Shown here in pieces: positions 51,752 to 60,649 of a stretch of DNA of 64,000 nt (within the stretch, counting starts at the first letter, position 1; each line of letters opens with the position of its first letter). The stretch comes from an uncultured Pseudoteredinibacter sp. (GTDB taxonomy: Bacteria > Pseudomonadota > Gammaproteobacteria > Pseudomonadales > Cellvibrionaceae), in assembly GCF_947500695.1 (NCBI RefSeq), contig NZ_CANMSS010000012.1:62001-126000 (forward strand). The letters run 5' to 3'. A model generated the notes under the pieces. That model was not told the origin of the DNA. It searched no databases and was given only the letters and a program-made list of their open reading frames with translations. A program made the position numbers and the translations under genes.

Positions 51752-52509
51752 GCCAGATAATATATCCTTGTTTATTCTTTGTCAGAGTTATTCGTGCTTC
51801 TAATTTCGGATCCGTTTATGAAGTAATATATCATATGTCGTTACACTTTGGATGCCGGTTTTTTGCATTCTTTAACTTCTGAAATCAAGATACACTTTTT
51901 GGACAATGGAAGATGTTTTATACATGAGGTGTTCCATTTCGGGGTGGGCGATCCTCTATATTTTCATAGTCCTGAATTGTCATTACGTCTCATCGGAAGG
52001 ATGGTGGATTCAGCAACATGAATACCATTTGACGCCTGCGTGTTTTTGGGGTGTTATTTTTATTAACCTATAACTGGACAATAATACTACTTTAGAGCTT
52101 ATTTAAATTTGTAGGAATAATGCAGGTCTCACCATTTAAAAAGGATAATGAGGGTTGATTGGGTTAAGCCTCAGAATGGATATAACACGCCTCGTTAAAT
52201 GATAACTAAGCTATTTATAGTTACTTCTGACTTAGAGACTCGAGTAATTGCGCTTGGGGCTGAAAGAGGTAGATCTATACGCTTGTGGGATTCTCGGCTA
52301 GTCGATGAACTCGAGTTAAGGGTGGGAAGGTTGCCGATTGTAGATTGGATTTTATCAGAGAGATCTTAGTAGTATTTCATGCATTCCTCTCGGGGTATCT
52401 TGGTCGTTATCGGTTCCGTTGCGCAAAAAGTTGAACGCATGTAAGCGCGTATCAGGCTACACCCGCTATTTGAACTGATCTCACTCAAGAGTATTGGTTT
52501 CAAGAATCA
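51752..52509. other. AT-rich gap with one possible small gene
   Basis: No standard gene. A 56-codon frame at 52199-52369 on the plus strand (start MITKLFIVTSDLETRVIALG, end WILSERS) has a protein-like composition, but no ribosome-binding site or family. The rest is AT-rich and leads into the right end of element 1. Confidence 0.4.
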
Positions 52510-52527
52510 GTGCAACCAAAATGCAAC
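52510..52527. repeat. Right-end copy of the integrase arm-type repeat
   Basis: GTGCAACCAAAATGCAAC matches 32763-32780 (GTGCAACCAAAGTGCAAC) at 17 of 18 bases in the same orientation. It lies about 50 bases inside the displaced dusA end, as expected of an arm site of the element. Confidence 0.7.
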
Positions 52528-52573
52528 CAATGGAGGCTTTAGCTTTGTATGTGTATGAAAATACACAAAATAA

Positions 52574-52663
52574 CTAATGCTTGCCCCGATCCATCATGGG
52601 GGCCAGAGAAAATCGTCTGGAATGGTCGGTAGTTTTTGGTGGTTTTGATTTGGGTGCTACCAT
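52574..52663 (-). pseudogene. dusA: Displaced dusA 5' end
   Basis: A 29-codon frame starts with an ATG at 52661-52663 and encodes a 14-residue leader followed by RRFSLAPMMD, then diverges and stops at 52574. This is the N-terminus of a DusA protein cut at the same codons at which the present dusA joins element 1. The frame is the remnant of the dusA 5' end that was displaced on integration. Its sequence differs from the present dusA 5' end at many third positions, so it is not a recent copy. Confidence 0.85.
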
Positions 52664-52936
52664 TTTTTAGTGGGGTCGCCTGAAAAGATATTTAATAAAG
52701 AGGGGACTATTCTAACACTAATTGGCAGTGCTACATATTTACTACAAATATTTTTGTAATACTGGGAAGTGAGCTGCGGGTAAAAGAATCTATTTATTAA
52801 GGTAATTTCATTTAATTTGGTTGTCCCGTTCGAGCCCTCTTTGGTGAGGGCTCTCTCAAATTCAGGTCGCGCCTATCAAAATTCGAGGAAGTCTATACAG
52901 GGGTTTTGCGTAGGTTGCACACATACGTGACTTTGC

Positions 52937-53776
52937 TTATTTCACTAAAGCTCCTTCCCACGCAAGAATAGCGGCTTTACGATCGCTTCCCCAACGATAG
53001 TTACCTAGTTCACCGTTGTTTTTTATCACTCGGTGGCAAGGTATTAAGTACCCAATTGTGTTGTTTGCTAAAGCCGTACCAACAGCTCTTGATGCTCTCG
53101 GTGAGCCGATTAATGTTGACACTTGAGAATATGAAAGTTGTTGTGAAGGGTGGGTGTTTATTAGTGCTTCCCAAACTTTTACTTGGAAGTTCGTCCCCTT
53201 AAGGACTAAATGAATATTGCCTCGCTCAAGTGGTGATGAGAATACTTTTCGACTTAGCTTCTCTGCTTCTTCATTGTTTAGTGTGAAGGCCGCCTTAGGC
53301 CATTGTTCATACAAATTATCGATAGTAATTTGTTGCTGGTCCACAACAAACTGTAGATAGCAAATCCCTCTGGCTGTCCATCCCAGAACAGCCTCTCCGA
53401 ACGGGCTTGAAATCACGCCATACTCAATTGATACGCCGCTACCCGCGTTTTTTATTTCACCTGGGGTCATACCTTCACATGTCACGATAAGATCATGCAG
53501 TCTCCCTGTGCCAGATAAGCCAACGTTTTGACTTGCTTCAATTAAATTACTACTACTCTTCAAGGCATCAATTGCTGCTTGTTTAGTAATCGATTGTAAA
53601 AATCGTTTAGGTGAAATCCCAGCCCACTCTGAAAATACTCTCTGCAAGTGATGCTCGCTCATATGCACAGCTTTAGCGATATCTGAAAGTGATGGTTGTT
53701 TATCAAAATGACCATGAATATAACGAATTGCCTGCTCTACAACACTATAGTGACGATGCGATTCAATTTTGTTCAT
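52937..53776 (-). CDS. Ada-like AraC/O6-alkylguanine-DNA alkyltransferase
   Basis: A 279-residue two-domain protein: an N-terminal AraC helix-turn-helix (LSDIAKAVHMSEHHLQRVFS, KRFLQSITKQAAIDAL) and a C-terminal methylguanine methyltransferase with active-site Cys247 in IPCHRV. It lacks the N-terminal Cys-rich Ada zinc domain, so it corresponds to the AdaB-like form that repairs O6-alkylguanine and may act as regulator. Its start overlaps the EamA gene by 14 bases. As cargo on a mobile element it gives resistance to alkylating agents. Confidence 0.93.
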   Translation of the reverse strand: MNKIESHRHYSVVEQAIRYIHGHFDKQPSLSDIAKAVHMSEHHLQRVFSEWAGISPKRFLQSITKQAAIDALKSSSNLIEASQNVGLSGTGRLHDLIVTCEGMTPGEIKNAGSGVSIEYGVISSPFGEAVLGWTARGICYLQFVVDQQQITIDNLYEQWPKAAFTLNNEEAEKLSRKVFSSPLERGNIHLVLKGTNFQVKVWEALINTHPSQQLSYSQVSTLIGSPRASRAVGTALANNTIGYLIPCHRVIKNNGELGNYRWGSDRKAAILAWEGALVK

Positions 53777-54662
53777 GATATGGAGCCCTTTGCCAAAACG
53801 TGAGCCTTTGGATGAATCCAGTCACAAACATAGTTCCAGCAATTACTAAGATTGAACCAATAATAGTATTTAATCCAATTTCTTCATCTAAGAAGATATG
53901 TCCCCAAAAGATACCAAATACCGGTATTAAAAAAGTTACTGAAAGGGCTGATGATGGCCCTAAGTCAGAGATTAAACGGAAGTAAAGCAAATAAGCAAGC
54001 CCAGTACAGACTACTCCGAGCAGAACGACTGACGTTAAAATGTCTTGAGTTGGAGCCTCTCTTAATGGAAAGAATGGCAGTAGAGGTAAAACGATAATAA
54101 CTGAAGCCCACATGCTACCATGCGCATTATCAAAAGCTTCAACTGTAGGAGCATGTTTTGCGTAGTTTGTGGCAATGCCGTAACTGACCGAAGCCAGTAT
54201 AGCGGCCACTATGGGTAATGTCGCATTCTCCCCAATATTAACGGCGTCCCAGCCGACCAGTACACAGACGCCTACAATACCTAGAAAGAGCCCTAATGAG
54301 ACGCTTTTGCTTAAAGTGGTTTTTGTCCAAACAGCAGCTATTATTGCTGCCCAAATCGGCGCTGTTGAATTTAAAATGGACAAAGATGACGCATTTAAAA
54401 CCTGTGCCGAATAGGCAAAAAGTAGAAAGGGTAATGCCGAGTTAAAAAAACCTAATATAAAAAAGTGCCTAGCATTTGAACCAAGTTTAAGGCTTCTTTT
54501 AACAAAAAAAGAGATAACAAGTAAGGTTATAGCAGCAAAGCCAACTCTGGCTTCAATAAGTGCTGCTGGCCCAAGCGGATTGGCCGCAATGCGCATAAAT
54601 AAAAATGACCCGCCCCAAATAGCAGCTAAGGTTAGAAGTCTGATGAAGCTCGTAACTGGCAT
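53763..54662 (-). CDS. EamA/DMT-family transporter
   Basis: A 299-residue membrane protein with ten predicted helices in two EamA repeats: TLAAIWGGSFLFMRIAANPL at the start, SSLSILNSTAPIWAAIIAAV and SALSVTFLIPVFGIFWGHIF in the halves. It should export amino acids or small metabolites. It is the first gene of an operon with the Ada-like gene, an association also known for alkylation-response genes in other bacteria, though the transported compound is unknown. Confidence 0.9.
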   Translation of the reverse strand: MPVTSFIRLLTLAAIWGGSFLFMRIAANPLGPAALIEARVGFAAITLLVISFFVKRSLKLGSNARHFFILGFFNSALPFLLFAYSAQVLNASSLSILNSTAPIWAAIIAAVWTKTTLSKSVSLGLFLGIVGVCVLVGWDAVNIGENATLPIVAAILASVSYGIATNYAKHAPTVEAFDNAHGSMWASVIIVLPLLPFFPLREAPTQDILTSVVLLGVVCTGLAYLLYFRLISDLGPSSALSVTFLIPVFGIFWGHIFLDEEIGLNTIIGSILVIAGTMFVTGFIQRLTFWQRAPYHEQN

Positions 54663-54969
54663 TTATGTAGTCCTAAACATTACTAATCCCAGAATTCTGA
54701 AATGAAGCAGCTCATTACTCAACCCGATTCTTGCTGAAATTCAGGGTTTGTCTTGTTTTGGCTAATGAGTGAGAAAGGAATAGGAAAGTGTACGCCTTTA
54801 TCTGTGACTTAGAGTCGACCTTTACATCACCCATGGTTTCAAGGTATTGAGTTACTTTCAGTGATCGTTTATAGATTAGAGTTTCAGCTACTGGTGCTGA
54901 AAAAGTGCTACTAAGCTAACTATCTTTTACGTAAGTTATTGTATTTATTGAAGTAAATGAAGCGTTGAT
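54663..54969. other. Gap upstream of the EamA gene
   Basis: Holds the promoter region of the leftward EamA/ada unit. No gene, repeat or terminator is seen. Confidence 0.5.
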
Positions 54970-55008
54970 CCAGTCCATTATGGGGGCTAGGGTAAAACGT
55001 CGGTTCAT
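54970..55008 (-). pseudogene. dusA: Second dusA-like 5' end (attachment-site remnant)
   Basis: From an ATG at 55006-55008 the minus strand encodes NRRFTLAPIMDW directly after the Met, the conserved DusA N-terminus, then continues out of frame with DusA and stops after 30 codons. It is the outermost dusA start in the window and next to chromosomal genes, so it is the best candidate for the original promoter-proximal end of dusA. The following 55009-55223 stretch shows no other feature. Confidence 0.8.
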
Positions 55009-55235
55009 GTTGTTCTGTAAATCTATGAATTGGACTCTATTCTATCAGTTTTAAATCTATCGTGGGGATTCTGACTATCTTTTGAAATCTGAGTTTAATA
55101 TCGGGTCGTCTCGATTTGACCAGATCAACAGAAGTTTGCAATATCCCATTTTTGATGCTTACTTATAGCTTGTCCAAATCAGAACGGCAGTATTAACGAT
55201 ATGCTTAAAGTAACTCGCTTTATTTGAATATAGAT

Positions 55236-56339
55236 ATGATGTTCGATTCAAGTTTCTATTCCGTTCGCAACTCTGAGCTGCATTCGAGAACGCAAAAGGG
55301 CGTTATTGTGTCGATTTTACTGTATATGTCGACGGCATTGCTGGAGGTCTATGCACTGGATGGAATTGTCACGGATAGATATTCACCATTGCTAATAAGC
55401 TCTGTTACCTGCCTTTGTTTGGCGGGGCTGGGTTTAATGACCAAGCTTAAGGCGATGAAACAGCACATCGATATTATAGTGATCCTAGGGGCAGCGGTAT
55501 TTTCTATGCAACATGCCTTGTATTTTGATAATGGCTTAGAGGACGCCAATTACCATTTCGTCTTTTCTCAGATATTGGCAACATTTGCGGTGATTTTACT
55601 GTGCAGTACGATTTCGGCGTCGCTGTCTGTTATTGCTGTGATGTTGCTATTACCGCTATTGATCGCCTATTTACTGCCGGGGCCCGCCGAACATATTCTT
55701 GACCCGGTATCCCTATATTTTTTAGTTATGGGTGAGGCAGTAGCCGTATTCTATGCAGTGGTTATCGCCGCCGATGGTCGTAGTCGAGATCAAGCACAGT
55801 TTGCATTGGAGCAGCGGTCTCGGGAGAACTTTGATCTTGCCAACCGAGACCCCTTGGCCAATTGTTACAATCGTCGCTATTTCGACGTTTATTACGATCA
55901 GGAGTTTTTTGAGTCCTTAAGTGCAAATCGTAATCTAAGCTTGATTATTATCGATATTGATGACTTTAAAAGCATCAATGATCGTTACGGTCACCCTGTT
56001 GGAGATTATGTGATCAAGGGTGTGGTTGATTGTTGCGCTAGAACTATTCGCCCTTCTGATACAGTCGCCAGAATCGGAGGGGAAGAGTTTATCATTGTGT
56101 TGCCAAAAACTTCCGAACAAGAGGCGTTAAAGCTAGCCCAGGGTATTCGTGAAAGTGTAGAGCATTCAGGCGTAAAGCTAGCTAATGGCGATAGCCTGAA
56201 CTTCAGCATAAGTCTAGGGGTTGCCTCTTTGAGCTCATCGGATAGCAGCATGGAAACCCTACTTCACCGAGCTGATAAAGCTCTGTATCAGTCTAAAGAA
56301 AATGGGAAAAACTGTGTCACAGTGGGCTCTGTTGCTTAG
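55236..56339 (+). CDS. Membrane GGDEF diguanylate cyclase
   Basis: A 367-residue protein with about six N-terminal membrane helices (residues about 25-185) and a C-terminal GGDEF domain: DPLANCYNRRYFDVYYDQE, IDIDDFKSINDRYGHPVGDYV and the active motif RIGGEEFIIVLP, so it should make cyclic di-GMP from GTP. GVASLSSSDSSMETLLHRADKALYQSKENGKN completes the domain. ATG codons at 55236 and 55239 and a TTG at 55224 are all possible starts; no ribosome-binding site helps. It is monocistronic; the chemotaxis receptor follows after 334 bases. Confidence 0.92.
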   Translation: MMFDSSFYSVRNSELHSRTQKGVIVSILLYMSTALLEVYALDGIVTDRYSPLLISSVTCLCLAGLGLMTKLKAMKQHIDIIVILGAAVFSMQHALYFDNGLEDANYHFVFSQILATFAVILLCSTISASLSVIAVMLLLPLLIAYLLPGPAEHILDPVSLYFLVMGEAVAVFYAVVIAADGRSRDQAQFALEQRSRENFDLANRDPLANCYNRRYFDVYYDQEFFESLSANRNLSLIIIDIDDFKSINDRYGHPVGDYVIKGVVDCCARTIRPSDTVARIGGEEFIIVLPKTSEQEALKLAQGIRESVEHSGVKLANGDSLNFSISLGVASLSSSDSSMETLLHRADKALYQSKENGKNCVTVGSVA

Positions 56340-56673
56340 CCAGTTTAAGCTAATAGTGTTTGGGTAACCCTTCTCTAAATGAAAATGTCGATGCCCGGCT
56401 TATAGGTGTCGCCGATTATGCTGGGGTGGAATACCTCTTATTAGTCCGGTTAAAGTCTAGACCATTCTGGTCGAAAAGCTAATTAGTAGATCTCTTTCAC
56501 GCCTGGTGCTTTTTGGCGTCCTGCCGTAACGCTTACTTGTAGATTGCAGGAAAGATTCCAAAGGCTGTGCTTACGATAATGAATTATTACAGGGCGAAAA
56601 TGAAAGTGATTAACTGTTTCTCAGTAGTGGCTTGCCGCACGGATCTATGCTTAAAACTTGAGGTTTCTACATT
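56340..56673. other. Gap between GGDEF and chemotaxis-receptor genes
   Basis: The region holds the leader of the chemotaxis receptor (GAGG about 11 bases before its ATG). A short ACGCC/GGCGT hairpin lies near 56500. I see no gene and no c-di-GMP riboswitch consensus. Confidence 0.45.
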
Positions 56674-58689
56674 ATGAAAATACGCTCCAAATCGATACTA
56701 ATCAGTATCTTACCGGCCTGCGTTATTTTGGTAACGACTCTAGCTTTGCTTCTGAGTTCTTATCGCCAAGATGTTGAGAAGGGAGCGTTGCGAGAGCTGA
56801 CTGTGGAGTTGGAAGCTCTAGGAGCTTCGATTGATGGTAAGAATTTCAATGCAGTATCGACAGCAGAGACCATGGCGGCGACCCAAGTTTCAGGTCTATT
56901 TGGAGCGTATCAACAGTCTCTTAAGTTTGCGCAGCAAATTCTCTTGACTCACCCAGAATACCAGGGGGCTTATTTTGGTTATGAGCCCAACTCGCAGCTA
57001 GACATACCCTCTGTAGAACTAAATTTAGCACAAGCCACGACGGAAAGCTGTTGTGTGGACGGACGATTCCTACCGTATTTTTCACGCGCTGAAACCGGTA
57101 TCGAATTATCGCCTCTCGCTGATATGGAGAGCAGCCTCTACTATCAGGGTGTGAAGGAAATTTGGGAAGCGAATAAAAGCAAAGATGTTCAGGGCTTGAT
57201 TACAGAGCCCTATGTGTATGAGGGAGTGCCACTCGTTGAGCAGGTTTTCCCAATCATCATTGACGGCGAGTTCAAAGGCATCGCGGGTGTAGATCGCCGC
57301 CTCGACAGTTTGCTGGATCTAATTGATGGGTTTAAGCCATACAATTCGAGTAAAAGTTATTTAATCAGTCGTCTTGGGAAAATAATTACCTCGACAGGTC
57401 GCGCTAACGAATTATCGATGAAGCCACTGAGTGACTATCCCGCGTTAGAATCGCTTTTTGTTAAACCGACAAGTGGGAGCAAAAGCCGTGTGACAACGGG
57501 GACTGACCCTATTAATGGTCAGGAAATATTTGTGATTTACACAGCGATCAACACTGGTGACTGGGGATTGGTAACAACGGTTGAATCTCAAGAGGTTCTT
57601 GCGCCGGTGCTTAGCAGTACTCAGGAGTCTATTCTCACGGCCTTAGCTCTTCTTCTTGTCATGTGTGGGGTAGTATATGGATTGATTAATGCTATGGTCA
57701 GTCGGCCCCTGAGTCACATTGTTGATAAATTTAATGAAGTCGCGAGTGGAGGGGGAGATCTGACCACACGCCTAAACTCCGATCGGGCCGATGAGGTAGG
57801 AGACTTATCCCGAGCTTTTAACCAGTTTGTTAAAACTCAGGCTGACATGATTGTGAAGTTGGATCAATCGGTCATGACTTTGAACGAACAAGGTGAGGTA
57901 ATCCAGGGAGATATTGAAGCCACATTGAAAGCAATCTCATTCCAGCAAAATGAAAGTGTTCAGGTTTCAGCTTCTGTCGAAGAGATGTCTCACAGTTCAA
58001 AGGACGTTGCTGAAAATGTGTCCCAAGTCGCTAAGAATATATCAATCGCCCGGGGTGATGCGGAAGACGGGTTAAGCTCGGTAAGCAAAGTGGTGAACGA
58101 GGCAAATAGTCTAAAGCTCAACTTGGACGAGATGAAAAAGACTGTTGATGATGTTAGTCAATCGGCTTTGCAAATCAACAAGGTACTGGAAGTCATCAAC
58201 GGCATTGCTGAACAAACTAACTTATTGGCTTTGAACGCGGCTATCGAGGCTGCTCGTGCGGGAGAAAAAGGTAGAGGGTTCGCCGTAGTTGCGGACGAGG
58301 TAAGAATGCTGGCACAGCAAACTCAGGAATCTACTTCTGAGGTGGCCTCGGTGATCGAGAGTTTGCAGAAAAATTCAGACCTTTCTGTTTCCAAAATGGG
58401 GGCGAACCAAAGTCAGCTCAACGAACTTATGGGAATAGCCGATATTGCTGGACAGTCCTTGGAAAAGATTCACGCATCGGTCAAACAAGTGGATGCTCTA
58501 TCTGGACAGATTTCAGTGGCAACAGAACAGCAGTTTGGTGCGTCTCAAGAAATTAGCAAGAATTTAAACACTATTTCAGATGCTGCGACGGATTGTGAGA
58601 AACTTGCTCAAAATACGTCAGCATCTATTAAGAAAATGGATGCCACCTCAAATGAGGTGAAAGACCTGGTGAAACAGTTTCAGGTTTAA
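56674..58689 (+). CDS. Methyl-accepting chemotaxis protein with dCache-like sensor
   Basis: A 671-residue receptor: helix 1 ([20 protein letters not shown]), a large periplasmic dCache_1-like domain (about 30-310, with [37 protein letters not shown] and [19 protein letters not shown]), helix 2 ([19 protein letters not shown]), HAMP ([31 protein letters not shown]) and the signalling hairpin [20 protein letters not shown] with [12 protein letters not shown]. The Cache type senses small organic ligands. The terminal pentapeptide for CheR is absent. It is preceded by a diguanylate cyclase, which together suggests motility control, but they are separate transcripts. Confidence 0.95.
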   Translation: MKIRSKSILISILPACVILVTTLALLLSSYRQDVEKGALRELTVELEALGASIDGKNFNAVSTAETMAATQVSGLFGAYQQSLKFAQQILLTHPEYQGAYFGYEPNSQLDIPSVELNLAQATTESCCVDGRFLPYFSRAETGIELSPLADMESSLYYQGVKEIWEANKSKDVQGLITEPYVYEGVPLVEQVFPIIIDGEFKGIAGVDRRLDSLLDLIDGFKPYNSSKSYLISRLGKIITSTGRANELSMKPLSDYPALESLFVKPTSGSKSRVTTGTDPINGQEIFVIYTAINTGDWGLVTTVESQEVLAPVLSSTQESILTALALLLVMCGVVYGLINAMVSRPLSHIVDKFNEVASGGGDLTTRLNSDRADEVGDLSRAFNQFVKTQADMIVKLDQSVMTLNEQGEVIQGDIEATLKAISFQQNESVQVSASVEEMSHSSKDVAENVSQVAKNISIARGDAEDGLSSVSKVVNEANSLKLNLDEMKKTVDDVSQSALQINKVLEVINGIAEQTNLLALNAAIEAARAGEKGRGFAVVADEVRMLAQQTQESTSEVASVIESLQKNSDLSVSKMGANQSQLNELMGIADIAGQSLEKIHASVKQVDALSGQISVATEQQFGASQEISKNLNTISDAATDCEKLAQNTSASIKKMDATSNEVKDLVKQFQV

Positions 58690-59144
58690 GTTTTAGCCGT
58701 CCTTTCGCTTTGCTAAGTTGTGTGAATTTCTACTGAATAATAAAATTTTATTGATTGAAAAGGTCAGAAAGCTTTTCTGAAAAATTATCACGATAATTAT
58801 AGAGGGTAAGAAAATTTTGAGAGTTCGATTTGAGTGTCTACATTGCTCTTAATATAAACGGTGGTTAAATGTCAATCATAGGTAGCAAGTTTGCAGGGTA
58901 AGAGGTATTGATAGGCTAGGTTTCCTTTAAGCTATGTCGAAAACCTTTTGATAAAGCAGTTATCTAGGAGGAATATTTTGGTTACAAAGAGCTCTAAGAT
59001 AAAAATATAGCCATTAGATTCGCTTAAATTGGACTATAGAAAGAGTATTTTTTGTCTTTTTATTGTTAATAGTCAGCAGGGCCGCATGCCCTTTGATGGT
59101 AGTATAGGCAGTGAGCTGCAAAACTTGGCCCTTGTCCTTGGGGT
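58690..59144. other. AT-rich gap
   Basis: Between the convergent chemotaxis-receptor and secreted-paralogue genes I find no gene, no repeat and no clear rho-independent terminator. Confidence 0.5.
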
Positions 59145-60602
59145 TTAGTCATTACACGGATATACGCCTTTAAAAGGGTCAAAACATGTCCCCGGCTCGG
59201 GATCTTTTTCTTTAAACGCGGGTTTACCAATAAGCTTCATGGCGCCAGCATAATTGGCTAAGAGCCCATTCAGTGAACCATTGAAATATCTATGGGTAGA
59301 AATACCGATAACAGGTAGACCAACAAGTGGTTTGGCGTCGGGGGCTGTGCTTTTTAAAATGTGTTTTTTTTCATTTTCCTTATTACGCTTATAGTCAATG
59401 ACCAGATGGCCATTGTTATGTGCCACCTTTATATTGCTAGAGACTGGGCCCATTTTTTTGTTTTTAAACCACAGTTCACTGCTATTTGTACAGCTCGCGC
59501 CAATAACATCATGTAATATTTTGGGGCGTGCTATGAAGTCTAGGGCTGGTTCCCGAACACCTTGGGATTCTCTATTGAAGTGACTATATTCCGGCGATTC
59601 GCAGGCCTTAAGCTCGGCGTCGATTTTTTGTGTAAAAGGGGCGGAGGCCTGCGTTGTTGATACATGGTGCCGACGGGTGGGGTAGCTGAGATACCATCGA
59701 GTTCTAGCATTAACACTATTTTCTATAGTGTAGTCGCCACTTAGCTGGGGCTTCATAAAAATAGCGCTGGCCGCCTCTAGGCCGCTAGCAAAATCCAAGC
59801 TTAGGTAGCCTTCATTGCTGTGTAGGGTTGCAGTGGCAGGATTAGTATCGACAAAAGAGGGCGATTCATGGCCGGGTTTTGTGTGTATTACCCGCTCGGT
59901 AAAGGCCCCAACGGCGGTGGCGTTGTAACTGATATTGGTCCCATCGGCTACATGGATAAATGAGGCCGTGCCGTGCAAGCCGCCACTGGGCTTGCTAAGG
60001 CTTGCTTCATCAAAAAAAGCGCCACCTTCTTGCCAAGCGGCCGCTACCGTTTCGCAGCCTGCATTGCTTAATTTTCCTTTACGGCTGATGCCGGCCAATA
60101 ACTCGGTTTGGCTGCTGTCAATCACACCCATTTCAAAAACTTCGATATGCCCTTGTCTTACCCTCTCTGGCACTTGATCATCGCTAGCCGGGGCGAAGTG
60201 TTCAAAACGCAAAGGGGTAAATTGGGCTGACCCCAGTTTCTGCATGCCAATATTACCGGGGTAGGTGCAGGAAAAATCGGCGGTGCCCAAATGGGCGCCA
60301 TCTTCTGTGCTGGCAATTAGGGCGCTCCAGTGATCATAGGGTGCAAGGTAAAGGTTAAATTCCAGCACGATCTTAGAGTTTACACCTTCCATAATACGCA
60401 CTCTTAGCGCTTTGCTTTCGTCTTTGCTGTTTACAATAGTGAGCAAGGTGGATTGTCCTTCGGCAGCGGTATAAGCCGGGAAGAGCAAAACCTGACCACT
60501 ATCATTGGGGTTAATATGAATGGCTTGGCTAAGTTGGCTGGCGAATAGCATGGCCCATAACACAACACCAGATAGGCTTTTTACGATTACTCTATTTCCC
60601 AT
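59145..60602 (-). CDS. Secreted hypothetical protein, tandem paralogue 1
   Basis: A 485-residue protein with a signal peptide (LSGVVLWAMLFASQLSQA) and no family I can name. The mature N-terminus IHINPNDSGQVLLFPAYTAA and the strand-rich region to about residue 285 suggest a beta-sandwich or anchored surface protein; conserved Cys occur in FSCTYPGNIG and NAGCETVAAAW. It differs at only 5 positions from its neighbour over the first 255 or so mature residues, but its C-terminal 170 residues diverge strongly except the end NYAGAMKLIGKPA. AAGGAAG precedes the ATG. Confidence 0.72.
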   Translation of the reverse strand: MGNRVIVKSLSGVVLWAMLFASQLSQAIHINPNDSGQVLLFPAYTAAEGQSTLLTIVNSKDESKALRVRIMEGVNSKIVLEFNLYLAPYDHWSALIASTEDGAHLGTADFSCTYPGNIGMQKLGSAQFTPLRFEHFAPASDDQVPERVRQGHIEVFEMGVIDSSQTELLAGISRKGKLSNAGCETVAAAWQEGGAFFDEASLSKPSGGLHGTASFIHVADGTNISYNATAVGAFTERVIHTKPGHESPSFVDTNPATATLHSNEGYLSLDFASGLEAASAIFMKPQLSGDYTIENSVNARTRWYLSYPTRRHHVSTTQASAPFTQKIDAELKACESPEYSHFNRESQGVREPALDFIARPKILHDVIGASCTNSSELWFKNKKMGPVSSNIKVAHNNGHLVIDYKRNKENEKKHILKSTAPDAKPLVGLPVIGISTHRYFNGSLNGLLANYAGAMKLIGKPAFKEKDPEPGTCFDPFKGVYPCND

Positions 60603-60649
60603 TTAAATCTTCCTTGTTGATGTACAGGGCTTCGCAAGCCATTAGTGGT

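Larger units (their letters stand above)
32621..52617. mobile_element. dusA-integrated genomic island, element 1
   Basis: The element is bounded by dusA codons for RRFTLAPMMDW (32621-32656) and by a displaced dusA 5' end encoding RRFSLAPMMD (about 52588-52617). It carries a complete tyrosine integrase next to dusA, a PrtN-like gene, and matching arm-type repeats near both ends (32763-32780 and 52510-52527, 17 of 18 identical). Cargo includes a C-type regulator, a second recombinase, secreted proteins with their own regulators, and the maoP/ATP-grasp/DUF1704/MscS group. DusA-associated integrases of this kind are an established group; the exact crossover bases are not resolved here. Composition is visibly more AT-rich than in flanking genes. 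Confidence 0.82.
52588..55008. mobile_element. dusA-integrated element 2 (no integrase)
   Basis: The 2.4-kb stretch between the displaced dusA end at 52.6 kb and a second dusA-like 5' end at 54970-55008 carries an Ada-like gene and an EamA transporter, but no integrase. Two successive attachment-type remnants indicate either an older decayed insertion or a segment that depends on the integrase of element 1. The boundaries rest on dusA-codon matches only. Confidence 0.6.

Noticed and set aside
56340-56673. Possible c-di-GMP (GEMM) riboswitch between the diguanylate cyclase and chemotaxis receptor
   Set aside because: The conserved GEMM core and tetraloop-receptor sequences were not found; only a short ordinary hairpin is present.
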